A stretch of 64,000 nt of DNA from Ziziphus jujuba (taxonomy: Eukaryota; Streptophyta; Magnoliopsida; Rosales; Rhamnaceae). The stretch covers positions 26,660,001-26,724,000 of the forward strand of contig NC_083379.1 of assembly GCF_031755915.1 (NCBI RefSeq), in the 5' to 3' direction. Positions 22,343 through 33,369 of the stretch are shown here, piece by piece; positions within the stretch are counted from its first letter, which is position 1, and the number at the start of each line of letters is the position of its first letter. The notes beneath the pieces are model-generated. The model was not told the origin of the DNA. It searched no databases and saw only the letters and a program-made list of their open reading frames with translations. A program made the translations under genes and the position numbers.

Positions 22343-23514
22343 TGAACTTAATTAAGATCATCCAAGTAGAGGCTCGTCTCAAGCACTCCACCTGCATAAT
22401 ACGGCTTCAACCGCTGCCCATTCACCTGAAAACTTTCATGTCCTTGTTTGGTGATTTCAATTGCTCCACTTGGAAAAATTTGCACAATCTCATATGGTCC
22501 ACTCCATCTTCATCTTAATTTACCTAGAAACAATTTAAGTCTAGAGTTATAAAGAAGTACCTTTTGTTTAACATGAAAGTTCCTCTTTTTAATCATCTTT
22601 TCATGCCATCTCTTTGTTTTTTCTTTATAAAAATTTGCCTTCTTAAAGCATCCATCCTAAATTCTTCAAGTTCATCCAATTGCAAACGCCTATTCTTACT
22701 CGCTACCTCTTGATCAAAATTGCAAAACTTAGTTACTCAATATGCTTTATGCTCTAATTCCATGGGAAGATGACATTCCTTACTAAAAAACCAATTTATA
22801 GGGAGAAGTACCAATGGGGTCTTGTAGGAGGTCCGGTATGCCCAAAATGTATAATCTAGCTTTAAGCTCCAATCCTTTCTTGAAGCACTGACCATCTTCT
22901 CCAAAATTGTCTTTATTTCCCTGTTTGAAATTTCTACTTGTCTACTAGTTTATGGGTGGTAAGGAGTAGCAATTTTATGTTTAATACCATATCTAGCAAG
23001 TAGGGATTCAAATTATTTGTTACGAAAATGAATGCCACCATCACTAATGCTTGCTTGGGGTGTACCAAATCTAGTAAAAATGTATTTTTTTTAAAAATTT
23101 CACTACAACCTGTGCATCATTAGTAGGTAGTATACTAGCTTCAACCCATATAGAAAAATAATCCGTAGCAAATAAAATATATTTATTACCACAAGAAGAA
23201 GGAAAAGGACCCCCCCAAACATCAAACAAGTCTACCTCAAGGATATTCTTCAAAGGCATCCATTCTTCCTTGATATGTTTCTGGTTCTTTGGCACCTATC
23301 ACACCTTGCACATAAATATTAGTATCTTTAAACATAGAGGGCCAATAAAATTCAAAATTCAAAATTTTTGCTATGGTTTTTCTAGTCCTAGAATGCCCAT
23401 CATACTCACTGGAATGACAACTCTTAATAATGGACATAGTTTCTTCTCTAGGAACACATCTTCTAATTAAACCATCTGCACACTTCTTAAAAAGATAAGG
23501 GTCATGATACGAAC
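22343..23514 (-). pseudogene. pol: Ath-1 integrase, degraded
   Basis: It aligns with the Ath-2 integrase (57559-58662) but is cut by stops and frameshifts. Recognisable pieces are the zinc-binding part SCHSSEYDGHSRTRKTIAK (23370-23437), where the second zinc cysteine pair is damaged (VQGVIGAKE for VQRCDRCQ). Also visible are [21 protein letters not shown] with the first catalytic Asp region altered, KYILFATDYFSIWVEAS, and the C-terminal [19 protein letters not shown] end near 22400. It stops at 23514 where the B2 LTR begins. The linker to RNase H resumes at 29779. Confidence 0.8.
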
Positions 23515-24425
23515 CTAGGTCGACTTACGCCTAAAGCCGTATTATATTAGCCTAGATCTCAATTAAATTTAAGTTCTTATAAAAACCTTAGTCCCTAACC
23601 AACCTGTGATTAGAAATCTTGGTATAATAAAGATGCCACAATAGGTGATGGATTTCGTATTGATATAGACAAAACTAAAACACTCACACTCCAATGGTGT
23701 TTTAGGTGTTTAAAGAGAGCAATGTGAAATTCAATCTCACAAATCAATTTTTTAAATTTTATTGAAGGTGTATTCTTCCTCAAAATTAAGCCCTTAAATA
23801 GGTTGGAGTCACAAAACAATAAACCCTAAAAATTTAGGTTAAAACTGGCCACAGAAGAGAGAAGGAAACATGTTGGTCGAAATTCACTACTTTCCTCAAC
23901 TAATTTGGATCAATTAATTCATTTATTTTGAATTAGAAAATAATTAAATTACAATGAAAATAATAAAATAATAAATTTTCTAAGTTGATTTTTTCATCAA
24001 ATAAATAAATAGAAACCAAATATAAGACTAATTTCCTAAAATAAAAAGTCAAAATCAAATTAGGAAACTAGTTGACTAGTTTGACTACTAATGTATCTTT
24101 GATCAATTTCTAGCTTGCTTGAGCTCCAAATAAGCTTTCATATGCCATGTATGATGCCAAATATGATTAATAATGATTCACACATGTTGTCCCTTGATTG
24201 GAATAAGTCAAACTTGCTTGAACAAGAAGAAAAGTCAAAGCCAGCAGCTAAACAACACATTTTCGACCAAATTGAGATGCTGTCTGTACAAGCTTGTTTT
24301 AGATGCTTTTAATTCTACCTTGTCATGATTCCATGGCATTTTAGAGATATCCATTGAATCCATGAAGTGTTTGAATCATTTCTTACTATGCGGAGTCCAT
24401 ATTTGCACTAAAATAGCTACTCGGG

Positions 24426-25361
24426 TGATACGAACCTAGAGCGACCTGCCTCTAAACCCATAACAAAGATTGAATTAGGACGGTCTAATTACAAGTTATC
24501 AATGGAAGATCTCGACCCGTTACCTATATTTGAGGTAAGAACCTTGGTATAGTAAAGATGCCACAATAGGGTGCGGAATAACCTATTGATAAGTCGAATT
24601 TGAACTCCACAAACAAAGCTTCAAAAAGTTCCATATAGTTCTTAGAGAACCAAGAGAATCACTCTCACTTTGAATCAAAATTGTAATCTCCTCTTTATTC
24701 ATTACTTATATGCCTTTAAATAGGCAAAATAAATTACAAAACTTTCCTAAATTTGCTAAAAGTAAAGGTGGAATAATAATGGACGAAAATTAGGTTTAGA
24801 AAACCTAATTTTGATAGGTTTAGGAAACCTAATTTGGTTAGGTTTAGGAAACCTAATTTGGTTAGGTTTAGGAAACCTAATTTGGTTAGGTTTAGGAAAC
24901 CTAATTTGGTTAGGTTTAGGAAACCTAATTTGGTTGGCCCATTCAACTCTAATAAAATTAGGAAAGTAATTTAAAAACCTAATAAAAACTAAATTAGAAA
25001 AGTAAATAGGCAACATGCCAAAATCCAATCAAAAAATAAATAAAAATTAATATTTTCCTAATTATAAAATTTGGCCAAGCTTAGTTGGATGCCATGTCAC
25101 CATATGATGGCACATCACCATGTTGTAGAAGTCCATGCGTTAAACTCTCTTTCACGTTGGCATCCACCATCCCAATCATATGGACCAATTTTAGTTCATC
25201 TTCACTAATGAACTTGCTTCCTTGGGTTGTAAACACCTCATGGATTAAAAGCATTTAGTGTCTCTTTCAATCTCTTTGCTCGTGCTCAGGTTATGGGTCC
25301 TGTAGACATTTGAAGAGGATCTGGGCTCCATCTTGAAGGGCTCTTGGTCATGTCCTCATCA
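24426..25361 (-). repeat. A1 3' LTR, 936 bp
   Basis: In plus-strand reading it runs tgatacgaacctagagcgacc to gtcatgtcctcatca. It contains six 24-bp hairpin repeats (24791-24945). The end abutting the PPT encodes the continuation of the polyprotein, [16 protein letters not shown], on the minus strand. Confidence 0.95.
24791..24945 (-). repeat. 24-bp hairpin tandem repeat, six units, in A1 3' LTR
   Basis: Units of aggtttaggaaacct plus aatttggtt repeat six times with few changes. Read on the minus strand they give the octapeptide series KLGFLNLT, which is a by-product of the repeat and not a gene. The A1 5' LTR has the corresponding array at 28990-29131, also six units but more diverged. Confidence 0.9.
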
Positions 25362-25894
25362 TTCCCCTCCTCTTGAAAAGGATTTGTCCTCAAATCGTCA
25401 CCTGCACAAAAAGGAGATAAATCAGCGACATTAAAAGTAGCACTTACATTATACTCACCTGGAAGATCTAATTTGTAAGCATTGTCATTAAGTCTCTCTA
25501 ATACTTGGAAGGGACCATCTCCACGTGGCATGAGTTTAGACTTTCGTTGTGCCGGAAATCTTTCCTTTCTCAAATGCAACCAAACCCAATCTCTAGGCTC
25601 AAAAACAACTTGTTGGCACCCTTTGTTTGCTTGCTTCATGTATTGTTCGGTTCTCCTCTCAATGTTAGCTTTGGCCTTCTCATCTAGTTGCCTAACAAAA
25701 TCAGCTTTCTTTTTCCCATCTAAATTAGCACACTTACTCAAAGGTAAAGGTGTTAAATCCAATGGAGTTAAAGGATTAAAACCATATACAATTTCAAAAG
25801 GTGAAAATTTAGTGGCCGAATGTACAGATCTATTGTAAGCAAATTCAACATGAGGTAAACATTCTTCCCAAGTTTTGATATTCTTACTTATCAA
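25286..25894 (-). CDS. pol: A1 integrase C-terminal half reading through PPT into the 3' LTR
   Basis: Open frame of 202 residues. It starts inside the integrase core after the second catalytic Asp region ([37 protein letters not shown]). It passes through the basic C-terminal domain ([46 protein letters not shown]) and runs without a stop through NPFQEEGND at the PPT into the LTR ([10 protein letters not shown]). In related CRM chromoviruses the C-terminal CR-type motif takes the place of a classical chromodomain and is thought to target centromeric chromatin. Here the equivalent tail (GPITRARVKRLKEAL, intact in the A2 LTR) is LTR-encoded. Confidence 0.85.
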   Translation of the reverse strand: MISKNIKTWEECLPHVEFAYNRSVHSATKFSPFEIVYGFNPLTPLDLTPLPLSKCANLDGKKKADFVRQLDEKAKANIERRTEQYMKQANKGCQQVVFEPRDWVWLHLRKERFPAQRKSKLMPRGDGPFQVLERLNDNAYKLDLPGEYNVSATFNVADLSPFCAGDDLRTNPFQEEGNDEDMTKSPSRWSPDPLQMSTGPIT

Positions 25895-26822
25895 TCACGC
25901 AACAAAGTAGACAAAGTTCTATTTACTACCTCTGTTTGTCTGTTAGTTTGTGCATGACAAGTAATCGAAAACAACAATTTAGTACCCAACTTCGCCCATA
26001 ATGTTTTCTAACAGTAACTTAAGAATTTTTCATCTCTACCAGACACTATTGTTCTAGGCATTCCATGCAACATAACAATTTCTTTAAAGAGCAAATCAGC
26101 AATATGAGATGCATCATCAGTTTTATGACATGCAATAAAATGTGCCATTTGAGAAAACCTATCCACAACCACAAAAATCGAATCCCTATCTTTCCTTGTT
26201 CTAGGCAACCCTAAAACAAAGTCCATAGAAATATCTACCCAAGGGTGGTTGGGTATAGGAAGTGGCATGTACAACCCATGTGGTTGCAGCCGTGATTTAT
26301 ATTGCTTACATTTAATGCATCTATCACAAATTCTTTCTACAACTCTTTTCATATGTGGCCAATAAAAATGCTCTTGTAGAACAGCTAAGGTTTTAGCTAT
26401 TCCAAAGTGTCCCATTAATCCCCCACCATGAGATTCTCTAACACGTAAATCACGCAAAGAATAACTTGGCACACAAAGTTTAGTTTTCCTAAACAAGAAT
26501 CCTTTAAATCTATAAAACTTTCCCTCAGCATGCCTTTCACAAAGTTTGTAAATTTCACCAAAGTCATGATCTAAAGCATATTATTCTTTAATTTATTCAA
26601 AACCAAGTAATTTAGCATCCAAAGTAGAAAGTAATACATACCTACGGGATAATGCATCAGCTACAATATTTTTCTTGCCTTGCTTGTAGCAAATAACATA
26701 GGAAAATGTTTCAATAAATTCCATCCACTTGCCATGGTGCCTATTAAGCTTTCCTTGTCCTTTTATGTGCTTCAAGGACTCATGATCTATCTGAATCACA
26801 AACTCTTTAGGCCGTGTGGTGA
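25895..26822 (-). pseudogene. pol: A1 RNase H end and integrase N-terminal half, broken
   Basis: From 26799 the minus strand reads the RNase H/tether end ([32 protein letters not shown]). After a gap come the integrase HHCC region ([31 protein letters not shown]) and the first catalytic Asp in [13 protein letters not shown]. The second catalytic motif reads IVSGRDEKF where SDRD is expected, so the essential Asp is changed to Gly. Stops near 26582 and 26010 and a frameshift near 25895 break the frame. It could not integrate DNA. Confidence 0.85.
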
Positions 26823-27764
26823 CTTTATCTTCAAACTTGGGCTGATTTGGTTTCCATGTGGATGGGCTTGCTTTTCAAGTGTGTTGAGCAATACTAGGTC
26901 TTGTGGTACCCCTCCTTTTGAGTTGTTGCTCTACTTTGATGGCCATGTGCAGCATCTCCTCAATCTCCACATAATGGTGCAAGTCCACTTGATTTGCTAT
27001 TTCCCTATTCAAACCAGTCAAGAAATGTGCCATTGTAGCCTCCCTATCCTCCTCAACATTAGCCCTCATTATAAGGATTTCTATCTCCTTATAATAATCC
27101 TCCACACATCTATTTCCTTGAGACAAGCTTTGTAATTTCTGAAAAATGCTCCTATAGTAATGGCTAGGTACAAAATGCTTCCTCATCAAAGCCTTCATCT
27201 CCTCCCATGTATCTATAGGTCTTTCTCCTACTTGCCTCCTAGAAAGCGTCTCTTTGTCCCACCATCCAATAGCATAGTCCGTGAATTCAACAGCGGCTAA
27301 TTTCACCTTTTTTGCCTCGGAGTAGTTCTGACAATCAAATACCATCTCAATCCTCTTCTCTCACTCGAGATATGCTTCTGGATCACTTTTACCTTGGAAT
27401 GATGGTATTTTCATCTTAATTCCTCCATAGTCACTGCCTCGGTCTAACCTCTCTCTCCCACGGAATTGGTTGGTTCCCGAACCAATGTCTTCCTCTTCTT
27501 CCTCATAGTCATCTCCCATGCATTCCCGTTCTTCCCTTCTTGGAGTATTTCTTCCTCTACCACATCCATGAGCAAACCTTTGTGGAGGTTGTGGCTGCGG
27601 TGTTTGGATTGATGATTCCATCCTATCTAACCTATCATCGATCTGCCCCATCTCCAACCGTAGTGCTCTTTGAAGTTCTCCCACCATGGCTTGAATATGT
27701 ATAACTTCGGATTAGCCACACCTAGAGCTTCATCCATGCTTTCTTTGCTTTTGTCTTGTAACAT
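26823..27764 (-). pseudogene. gag: A1 gag, N-terminal two thirds
   Basis: It runs from the ATG at 27764 (reading down) with QDKSKESMDEALG, the coiled MESSIQTPQPQPPQRF region, acidic EEEEEDIGSGTNQFRG, then IKMKIPSFQGKSDPEAYLE. A stop replaces Trp at about 27361. Capsid sequence follows: FTDYAIGWWDKETLSRR, KALMRKHFVPSHYYRS, EDYYKEIEILIMRANVEED and MLHMAIKVEQQLKRRG. It stops near 26823 at KVTTRPK, where the sequence jumps to RNase H. The zinc knuckle is missing. Confidence 0.85.
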
Positions 27765-28626
27765 GATTTTTCTGCAAAATTTGTTAGTAAAAAACAAAGG
27801 CCTCACAACACTGTCTCATGTGTCTTGCTCAAATTCAAGGTCACTCATGTTTGTACTCTAGTTATAGTTCGGCTTTGACCCTCTATAATTCTCTCCTTTC
27901 TTGCCTTTTACCACTCTAGTAATTCTATTTGGTTCTTTGCAAACTAATTTCAAACTAAAACAAACTAGCAAGTAACAATCCAAATAGTCCTACCAAACAG
28001 TTATGAAAATAAGGATAAAAAAACAAATAGAATGAAAAGTAATAAGAAAAAGGCAACGATGAAAGCTCAACAATATATTTAGCAAGAACAAAAGAAACTA
28101 GAATGTGAGTAACAAATTGGAATGAGATTTACAAAATGGAATCAGTGAATGTTCAACAAACCTTATCTTCGGTATTGATTTTGGCTTGTTTTTGGTGCTC
28201 TTCAAATCAACTAAAAAAAAATTTCACTGCTTGGTTTCTCTTGAAATCTTAATAATTCAATGCCACAAACCACAAGAACAATAATTTTTTTTTTTTGTTC
28301 AACAAAAAGAACAAGCTTTATAAACTAAAGAAACCTCAATTGCACAAAACTTCAATGAGAATAGACCAATTCGTTGTCCTCAAGGGTTAAAAGAAATTTG
28401 GTTTTTTTTTTTTTTTTTTTTTGGTTTATGACTATTTGGTTTGGTATGATCAGATGAGTGAAGAATGAAGAAGAACAAACAAAAGAAAAGATGCAAAGAA
28501 GAATGCAATGACCAAACGGATGAGACAACAAAAAAAATAAAAGAAAACGAAGAACAAAGAACAAAATAATGAGAATAAAGATAGATAGATCAAACCTGTA
28601 ATTAGAAACTAGCTCTGATACCAAAT
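27765..28626 (-). other. A1 leader with tRNA-iMet PBS at 28612-28623
   Basis: This untranslated leader of about 860 bp has poly-T and poly-A tracts (28282-28292, 28400-28423). The PBS reads tggtatcagagc on the minus strand, identical to the tRNA-iMet-type PBS, and is separated from the 5' LTR by 3 bp. It serves as the full-length reference for the shortened leaders of A2, A4 and A6. Confidence 0.9.
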
Positions 28627-29557
28627 TGATATGAACCTAGAGCAACCTGTCTCTAAACCCGTAACAAAGATTGAATTAGGACGGTCTAATTACAAGTTAT
28701 CAATGGAAGACCTCTACCCATTACCAATATTTGAGGTAAGAACCTTGATATAGTGAAGATGCCACAATAAGGCGCGGAATAACCTATTGATAAGTCGAAT
28801 TTGAACTCCATAAACAAAGCTTAAAAAAGTTCCATATAGTTCTTAGAGAACCAAGAGAATCACTCTCACTTTGAATCAAAATTGTAATCTCCTCTTTATT
28901 CATGACTTTGTGCCTTTAAATAGGCAAAATGAAATACAAAGCTTTCCTAAATTTGCTAAAAGTAAAGGTGCAATAATAATGGATGAAAATTAGGTTTAGG
29001 AAACCTAATTTTGATAGGTTTAGGAAACCTAATGTGATTAGGTTTAGGAAACCTAATTCGGTTAGGTTTAGGAAACCTAGTTTGGTTAGGTTTAGGAAAC
29101 CTAGTTTGGTTAGGTTTAGAAAACCTAATTTAGCTCCTAGTTTCCTAATTTGAATGGCCTTTAATTCTTTGACCAATTCAATTCTAATAAAATTAGGAAA
29201 GTAATTTGAAAACCTAGTAATCCAATCAAAACATGAATAAAAATTAATATTTTCCTAATTATAAAATTTGGCCAAGCTTAGTTGGATGCCATGTCACCAT
29301 ATGAAGCCACATCACCATGTTATAGAAGTCCATGCGTTAAACTCTCTTTCACGTTGGCATCCACCATCCCAATCATATGGACCAATTTTAGTTCATCTTC
29401 ACTAATGAACTTGCTTCCTTGGGTTGTAAACACCTCCTGTATTAAACCATTTAGTGCCTCTTTCAATCTCTTTGCTCGTGCTCGGGTTATTGGTCATGTA
29501 GACATTTGAAGTGGATCTAGGTTCCATCTTGAAGGGCATTTGGTCATGTCCTCATCA
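28627..29557 (-). repeat. A1 5' LTR, 931 bp
   Basis: In plus-strand reading it runs tgatatgaacctagagcaacc to gtcatgtcctcatca. It differs from the 3' LTR by scattered substitutions and small gaps, for example a missing stretch near 29220, so the insertion is not recent. Six hairpin repeats lie at 28990-29131. Confidence 0.9.
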
Positions 29558-29778
29558 TCGGGTCCATAATAGCTTCCACCATTTGGATGCTTCAAATAGG
29601 CTTTGTATCTTCGGATATTGTCAAGCCCTTTTGAGAATTAGTTACTCCTTATATAAAGGCAGCCATGTTGTCCTTAAATCGCTTAGCTTGAGCTCTAGTG
29701 CTTGGCCTTCCCTTCATCCGTATCAGATAAACACCCCAGCGGGTTGTCAGTTATGCGGGCATGGGTGGATTCTCATCA

Positions 29779-29999
29779 TATTATACGAAAAATAATACCT
29801 AGTTTTCTTAAAAAACTTACGCTTTTCATATGGTTTTTCCAAATTAAGTGGCATAACATTTATAACCAAATAATTAACAATGTCAGCATACTAAGGTACA
29901 TTAAACACACCATCAGCCCTAAACACTTTCTCATCTGGAAAACATTTTTCTATGTCTCTTCCAACCTAGACAAGTGATCAGCTTCTAGGTTTTCTACTC
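29779..29999 (-). pseudogene. pol: Ath-1 RNase H to integrase linker fragment
   Basis: It aligns with Ath-2 58695-58930, sharing taataccta, accaaataattaacaatgtcagcata and caagtgatcagct. The minus strand encodes degraded FLVTNYVDIV-type sequence. It ends at 29999 where the B3 LTR begins. The next Athila piece (40903) starts in the RT N-terminal region, so RNase H and most of RT are missing. Confidence 0.8.
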
Positions 30000-30928
30000 T
30001 GATACGAACCTAGGACGACTTGCTTTTAAACCCGTATTATATTGGCTCGGATCTAATTATGTTCAAGTTCTAATGGTCACCTTGGCCCCTAAACAACCTG
30101 TGATTAGAAACCTTGGTATATAGTGAAGACGCCACAATTGGTTATGGATGCCCTATTGATAAGTCAAACTAAAACAACGATTCACTAATGGTGTTTTAAG
30201 TGTTCAAAAGAACAAAAAGAGATTCAATCTCGCAAAATAAATTCTGTATATTATCAAAGTTATGTTCTTCCTAAAAAAACAAGCCCTTATATAGGCTAAA
30301 AGAAACAAAATAGAACCCTAAAAACAAAAGGTAAACTGGCCACCTATAGGAATTAAGAAACTTGGCCGAATTCTAATACTTCCTAAACTAAGTTTCCTAA
30401 ACTAAATTTGATTAATTAATTCCTTTATTTTGAATTAGGAATTAATTAATTTACAATGGAAATAATAAACTAATAACTTTCCTAAACTTATTTTTCCAGC
30501 AAATAAATAAATAAAAACTAAAAAGTAATGGAAGTTTCCTTAAACAAAAACAGGCCAAATTTGAAGCTGTCCGTACAACCCCTTTTTGAATGCGTTTGAA
30601 GCTGCCTTGATTTCATTCCATATCCTTTTATACATATGTATTGAATCCATAAATATTTGGAACCATTTCATACTGCCCATTGTCCATATTTGCACCAAAA
30701 CTGCTATCCGAGTCCGTATCGGCTTCCACCACCTGGATGTTTAGAATAGGCTTTGTATCTTCGAGTATGGACAAGCTCTGCTGAGAATTGATTACCCCCC
30801 ATATAAATGCTCCCAGGTTGTCCTTAAATCTCTTAATTTGAGCTCTTGTGATTGGCCTGGTCTTCATCCGTGTTGGGTCAGCACCCCAGCGGGTTATCGG
30901 TTGAGCGGACTCGGGCGAAATCACATCA
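30000..30928 (-). repeat. B3 3' LTR, 929 bp
   Basis: In plus-strand reading it runs tgatacgaacctaggacg to gcgaaatcacatca. An internal deletion of about 215 bp (near 30545) is seen relative to the B1 5' LTR. The open frame 30628-30924 on the minus strand is the LTR-encoded polyprotein tail: ISPESAQPITRWGADP, RPITRAQIKRFKDNLGAF, and an acidic C-terminus. It is the family B counterpart of the CR-like tail in family A. Confidence 0.9.
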
Positions 30929-31400
30929 TTCCCCTCCTCTTAAAAAGGATTTATTCTCAAATCAAGATCATCACCTGCAGAAAAAAGGAGTTAAATCAGG
31001 AACATTAAATGCAGCACTCATGTTATACTCACCCAGTAAATCAAGCTTGTAGGCATTCTTGTTATTCGACTCTAAAACTTGAAAAGATCCGTCCACATGC
31101 GGCATAGGCTTGGACTTTTTTTGTTTGGGGAACCTCTTCTTTCTTGAGTGCAGCCAAACCAAATCTCCTGGGTCGAACTGTCACAAAAAATACTAAAAAT
31201 AAAAATTCATCACACTTTTTAATATTAGCAAATAATATCTCCCAATTTCTCAAATTTCCACCAAGTAAAGCTTTTAATAATGCAGGTAAAGTTCTATACA
31301 AGAAAAGCATTTTTAAATTAACATCTTTATAATTCATAACCAGCAATGGTTTCTTACCCAAGATAGCCTTATTAACATCCCTAAAACTCAAAATTATTTT
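30929..31400 (-). pseudogene. pol: B3 pol remnant: RT tail joined to integrase C-terminus, up to PPT
   Basis: The minus strand reads a KKPLLVMNYKD linker, then FLYRTLPALLKALLGG and LFANIKKCDEF (an RT tail). A frameshift follows in FVT, then the integrase C-terminal VWLHSRKKRFPKQKKSK, GEYNMSAAFNVPDLTPF. NPF-stop-EEGND follows, with a TAA replacing the Gln codon at the PPT (30929-30950). The RT palm, RNase H and integrase core are missing, as in B1. Confidence 0.85.
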
Positions 31401-32100
31401 TTTACTTTTTCTTTCTTTTCCTTTCTCTCTTTTGGACACACTCTTTTTACCATCACTTCTGGCTTTTTCTCTTAATTTCTCTCTTTCCGTTTTGTCTTTG
31501 TCTTTCCCCTCACCATTGAGTTTAGAATACTTACCTTGGATAGCAAGTTTGGTCTTGACCTCATGGGTAGGTGGTGTAACCATTAGTGCCGCACTAGCCT
31601 TCTTTTTGAGCTTCTCGGCTTCCCTCCTTTGTTGCATTTGAAGCTGGTCTCTAAATACCTCCTTTGGAGTTAATGGCTCCAGCTTGACCTTCTTCCCATT
31701 AAATTTAAATACAATGGAATTCTCTCTCCCATAGTGCATGGCATTCTTATCAAATCCCCATGGCTTCCCAATAAAATATGACTAGCATGCATAGGTACAA
31801 CATCACACAATACAACATCCACATGTTTATCTATATTAAATTTTACCTTGGCTTGTTTATTCACTTTTATTTCACCACTATCATTAGGCCATTGTAATCT
31901 ATAAGGTTTTGGATGTTTAATAGTTGTTAAGCCTAATTTATCAACTACAATGTAGTACTAATTACATTTGTACAACTTCCACTATCAATAATCATACTAC
32001 AAATCTTGCCTTGAATTCCACATCGGGTGTGGAAGATATTCTCTCTTTGGATTTGTTCCTCAACTTTGTATACAGTAAGCACTCATCTTGCAACTAAGCT
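31401..32100 (-). pseudogene. B3 protease region
   Basis: Pieces from the N-terminus: VDSGSC-type active site near 31975-32000, KLGLTTIKHPKPYRLQW, EIKVNKQAKVKFNIDKHVDVVLCDVVPMHASHILL, a frameshift at the expected RPWGFD (about 31768), then GRENSIVFKFNGKKVKLEPL and a basic QRREAEKLKKKAS tail. It is close to B1 10698-11450 but broken by indels near 31768 and 31950. Confidence 0.8.
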
Positions 32101-33369
32101 CAAGTCAGCCCTTGAAGGTTGGAGTGTTTTGGTTTCCTCATGTTCATCCTTTCCACATTCTTCATCATCCAATTCAGCCTCTCCCCCACTTTCTTCACTT
32201 TCGGATTCTAGCTCACCATTGCCTTTCAACACCATAATCCTTCTATTCGGGCATTGGCTAGTGATGTGCCCTTGTCCCTGGCACTTAAAACAAATAGTTT
32301 CTCTAGATCTTGAAGGTTTAGGATCAGATTTTACCTCATGTTTAGGTGCTTGGATAGATTTGGCTTTGGACTCCCTTTTTGGCCGACTGGAGCTTTCTTC
32401 ACCTAGTTTCGATTTTTGTCTTACTTCAAAGATGGGATTACTTCTCCAAGCACTTGGATTTGATCTTCCACTGTTAGAAACTCCTCTAAACCGTTAGCCT
32501 ACACCCCTCCTCTTGAATTGATGCTCTAATTTAATAGCCACATGTAACATCTCTTCCAATTCTACATGTTGCTGCAGTTCTAATTGGTTGGCTATCTCAC
32601 GATTCAAACCACCAGGGAATCTTGCCATGGTTGCTTCTCTATCCTCATTTATGTTTAATCTCATCATAAGCATCTCCATCTCCTTGTAATAATCCTCCAT
32701 GGACATACTTCCTTGAGATAGGGATTGAAGCCTTTGATGCAACAACCTATGATAATGTGATGGTACAAACCGCTTCCTCATGGCTCTCTTCATTTGGCGC
32801 CATGTAGTGATCAAGTCATCACCAACTCTCCTTCGGGTGTTTTGCTTATTGGTCCACCATTGGAGTGCGTAATGACCAAACTCCATTGCTGCCATCTTCA
32901 CCTCCTTGGCCTCCGAATAATGATGACAATAAAAAATCATCTACATTCTCTCTTCCCATTCCAAATATGCTTCCGGATCACTTTTACCCATGAATGGTGG
33001 GATGTTTGCCTTGATGTTGCCAAGATCATCATCTTCATTCCTTGCTGGTCTCCCATGGATTAGCCTTTCTTGAGGTTCAAAAATTTCATCAAACCCTTCA
33101 TCCAAGTCATCTCCATAGTTACTTCCCTCAAATTCCTCTCTTGGTCGCCCTTGGCCTCCTCGACCTCGACCTCCATGAGCATCTAACCTATCCATCTTTT
33201 GATCTAAATGGTCAAATCGGGCATTCAACTGCTGTAATTGCTCTAATATAGCCCTCATGTCCGTTTGGTCACCACTCCCCATAGCTCGGAAATCACCTTT
33301 AAATCCTACGGACTCCTCTTCATTAATTTTCAAAGGTGGATCTCCTCTTCTCACCCTTGAATCTGCCAT
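32101..33369 (-). pseudogene. gag: B3 gag with start codon, capsid region and CCHC knuckle
   Basis: It starts at ATG 33369 (MADSRVRRGDPPLKINEEES). Next come a coiled segment (ILEQLQQLNARFDHLDQKMD), a Gly/Arg-rich GGRGRGGQGRP, acidic DDLDEGFDEIFE, and capsid motifs NIPPFMGKSDPEAYLEWEE. A stop at 32941 is followed by FYCHHYSEAKEVKMAAMEFG, MKRAMRKRFVPSHYH and EDYYKEMEMLMMRLNINED. A second break near 32494 precedes the CCHC knuckle CFKCQGQGHITSQC at about 32245-32292 and an acidic linker. It differs clearly from family A gag in its N-terminal third. Only two or three lesions prevent a full reading frame. Confidence 0.85.

Larger units (their letters stand above)
24426..29557 (-). mobile_element. 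A1: CRM-like family A retrotransposon with both LTRs and perfect TSD
   Basis: Left (3') LTR 24426-25361, right (5') LTR 28627-29557, and target duplication tcggg at 24421-24425 and 29558-29562. It has a PPT next to the 3' LTR (25362-25381) and a tRNA-iMet PBS at 28612-28623. The interior is deleted from the gag C-terminal half to RNase H. It therefore keeps the gag N-terminus, the RNase H end and integrase, but lacks the CCHC knuckle, protease and RT. It is 5132 bp long. This is the structurally cleanest A copy and the only one here with an integrase catalytic domain. Confidence 0.95.
23515..29778 (-). mobile_element. B2: family B LTR (solo or remnant) split by A1
   Basis: The family B LTR runs from tgatacgaacctaggtcg (23515) to 24425, and again from 29558 to 29778, ending ggattctcatca. 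The interruption is exactly A1 with its target duplication. No B internal sequence is attached, so this is a solo LTR. Its own flanks in the Athila integrase/RNase H region (ggtca left, tatta right) do not match, so one side has mutated or been deleted. The Athila reading resumes directly on the right with taatacctag. Confidence 0.8.

Noticed and set aside
24791..24945. CRISPR-like array of regularly spaced repeats
   Set aside because: The spacers are as repetitive as the repeats, the unit is only 24 bp, and the array lies in a plant LTR.
24791..24945. Interstitial telomere repeat
   Set aside because: The units contain ttaggtttagg but not consecutive TTTAGGG, and their 24-bp period follows the LTR array.
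24734..25028. Repetitive proteins of KLGFLNLT or NQIRFPKP type
   Set aside because: They are translations of the 24-bp LTR hairpin array in different frames. Similar frames appear wherever the array is long.
23510..29783. Matching target duplication for the B2 LTR
   Set aside because: The left flank ggtca and right flank tatta do not match, and shifting the boundary by a few bases did not produce a pair, so none is claimed.
29511..29977. Plus-strand frames around the A1/B2/Ath-1 boundaries
   Set aside because: They cross an insertion boundary (29557/29558) and run antisense to the element reading frames; they are shadows.
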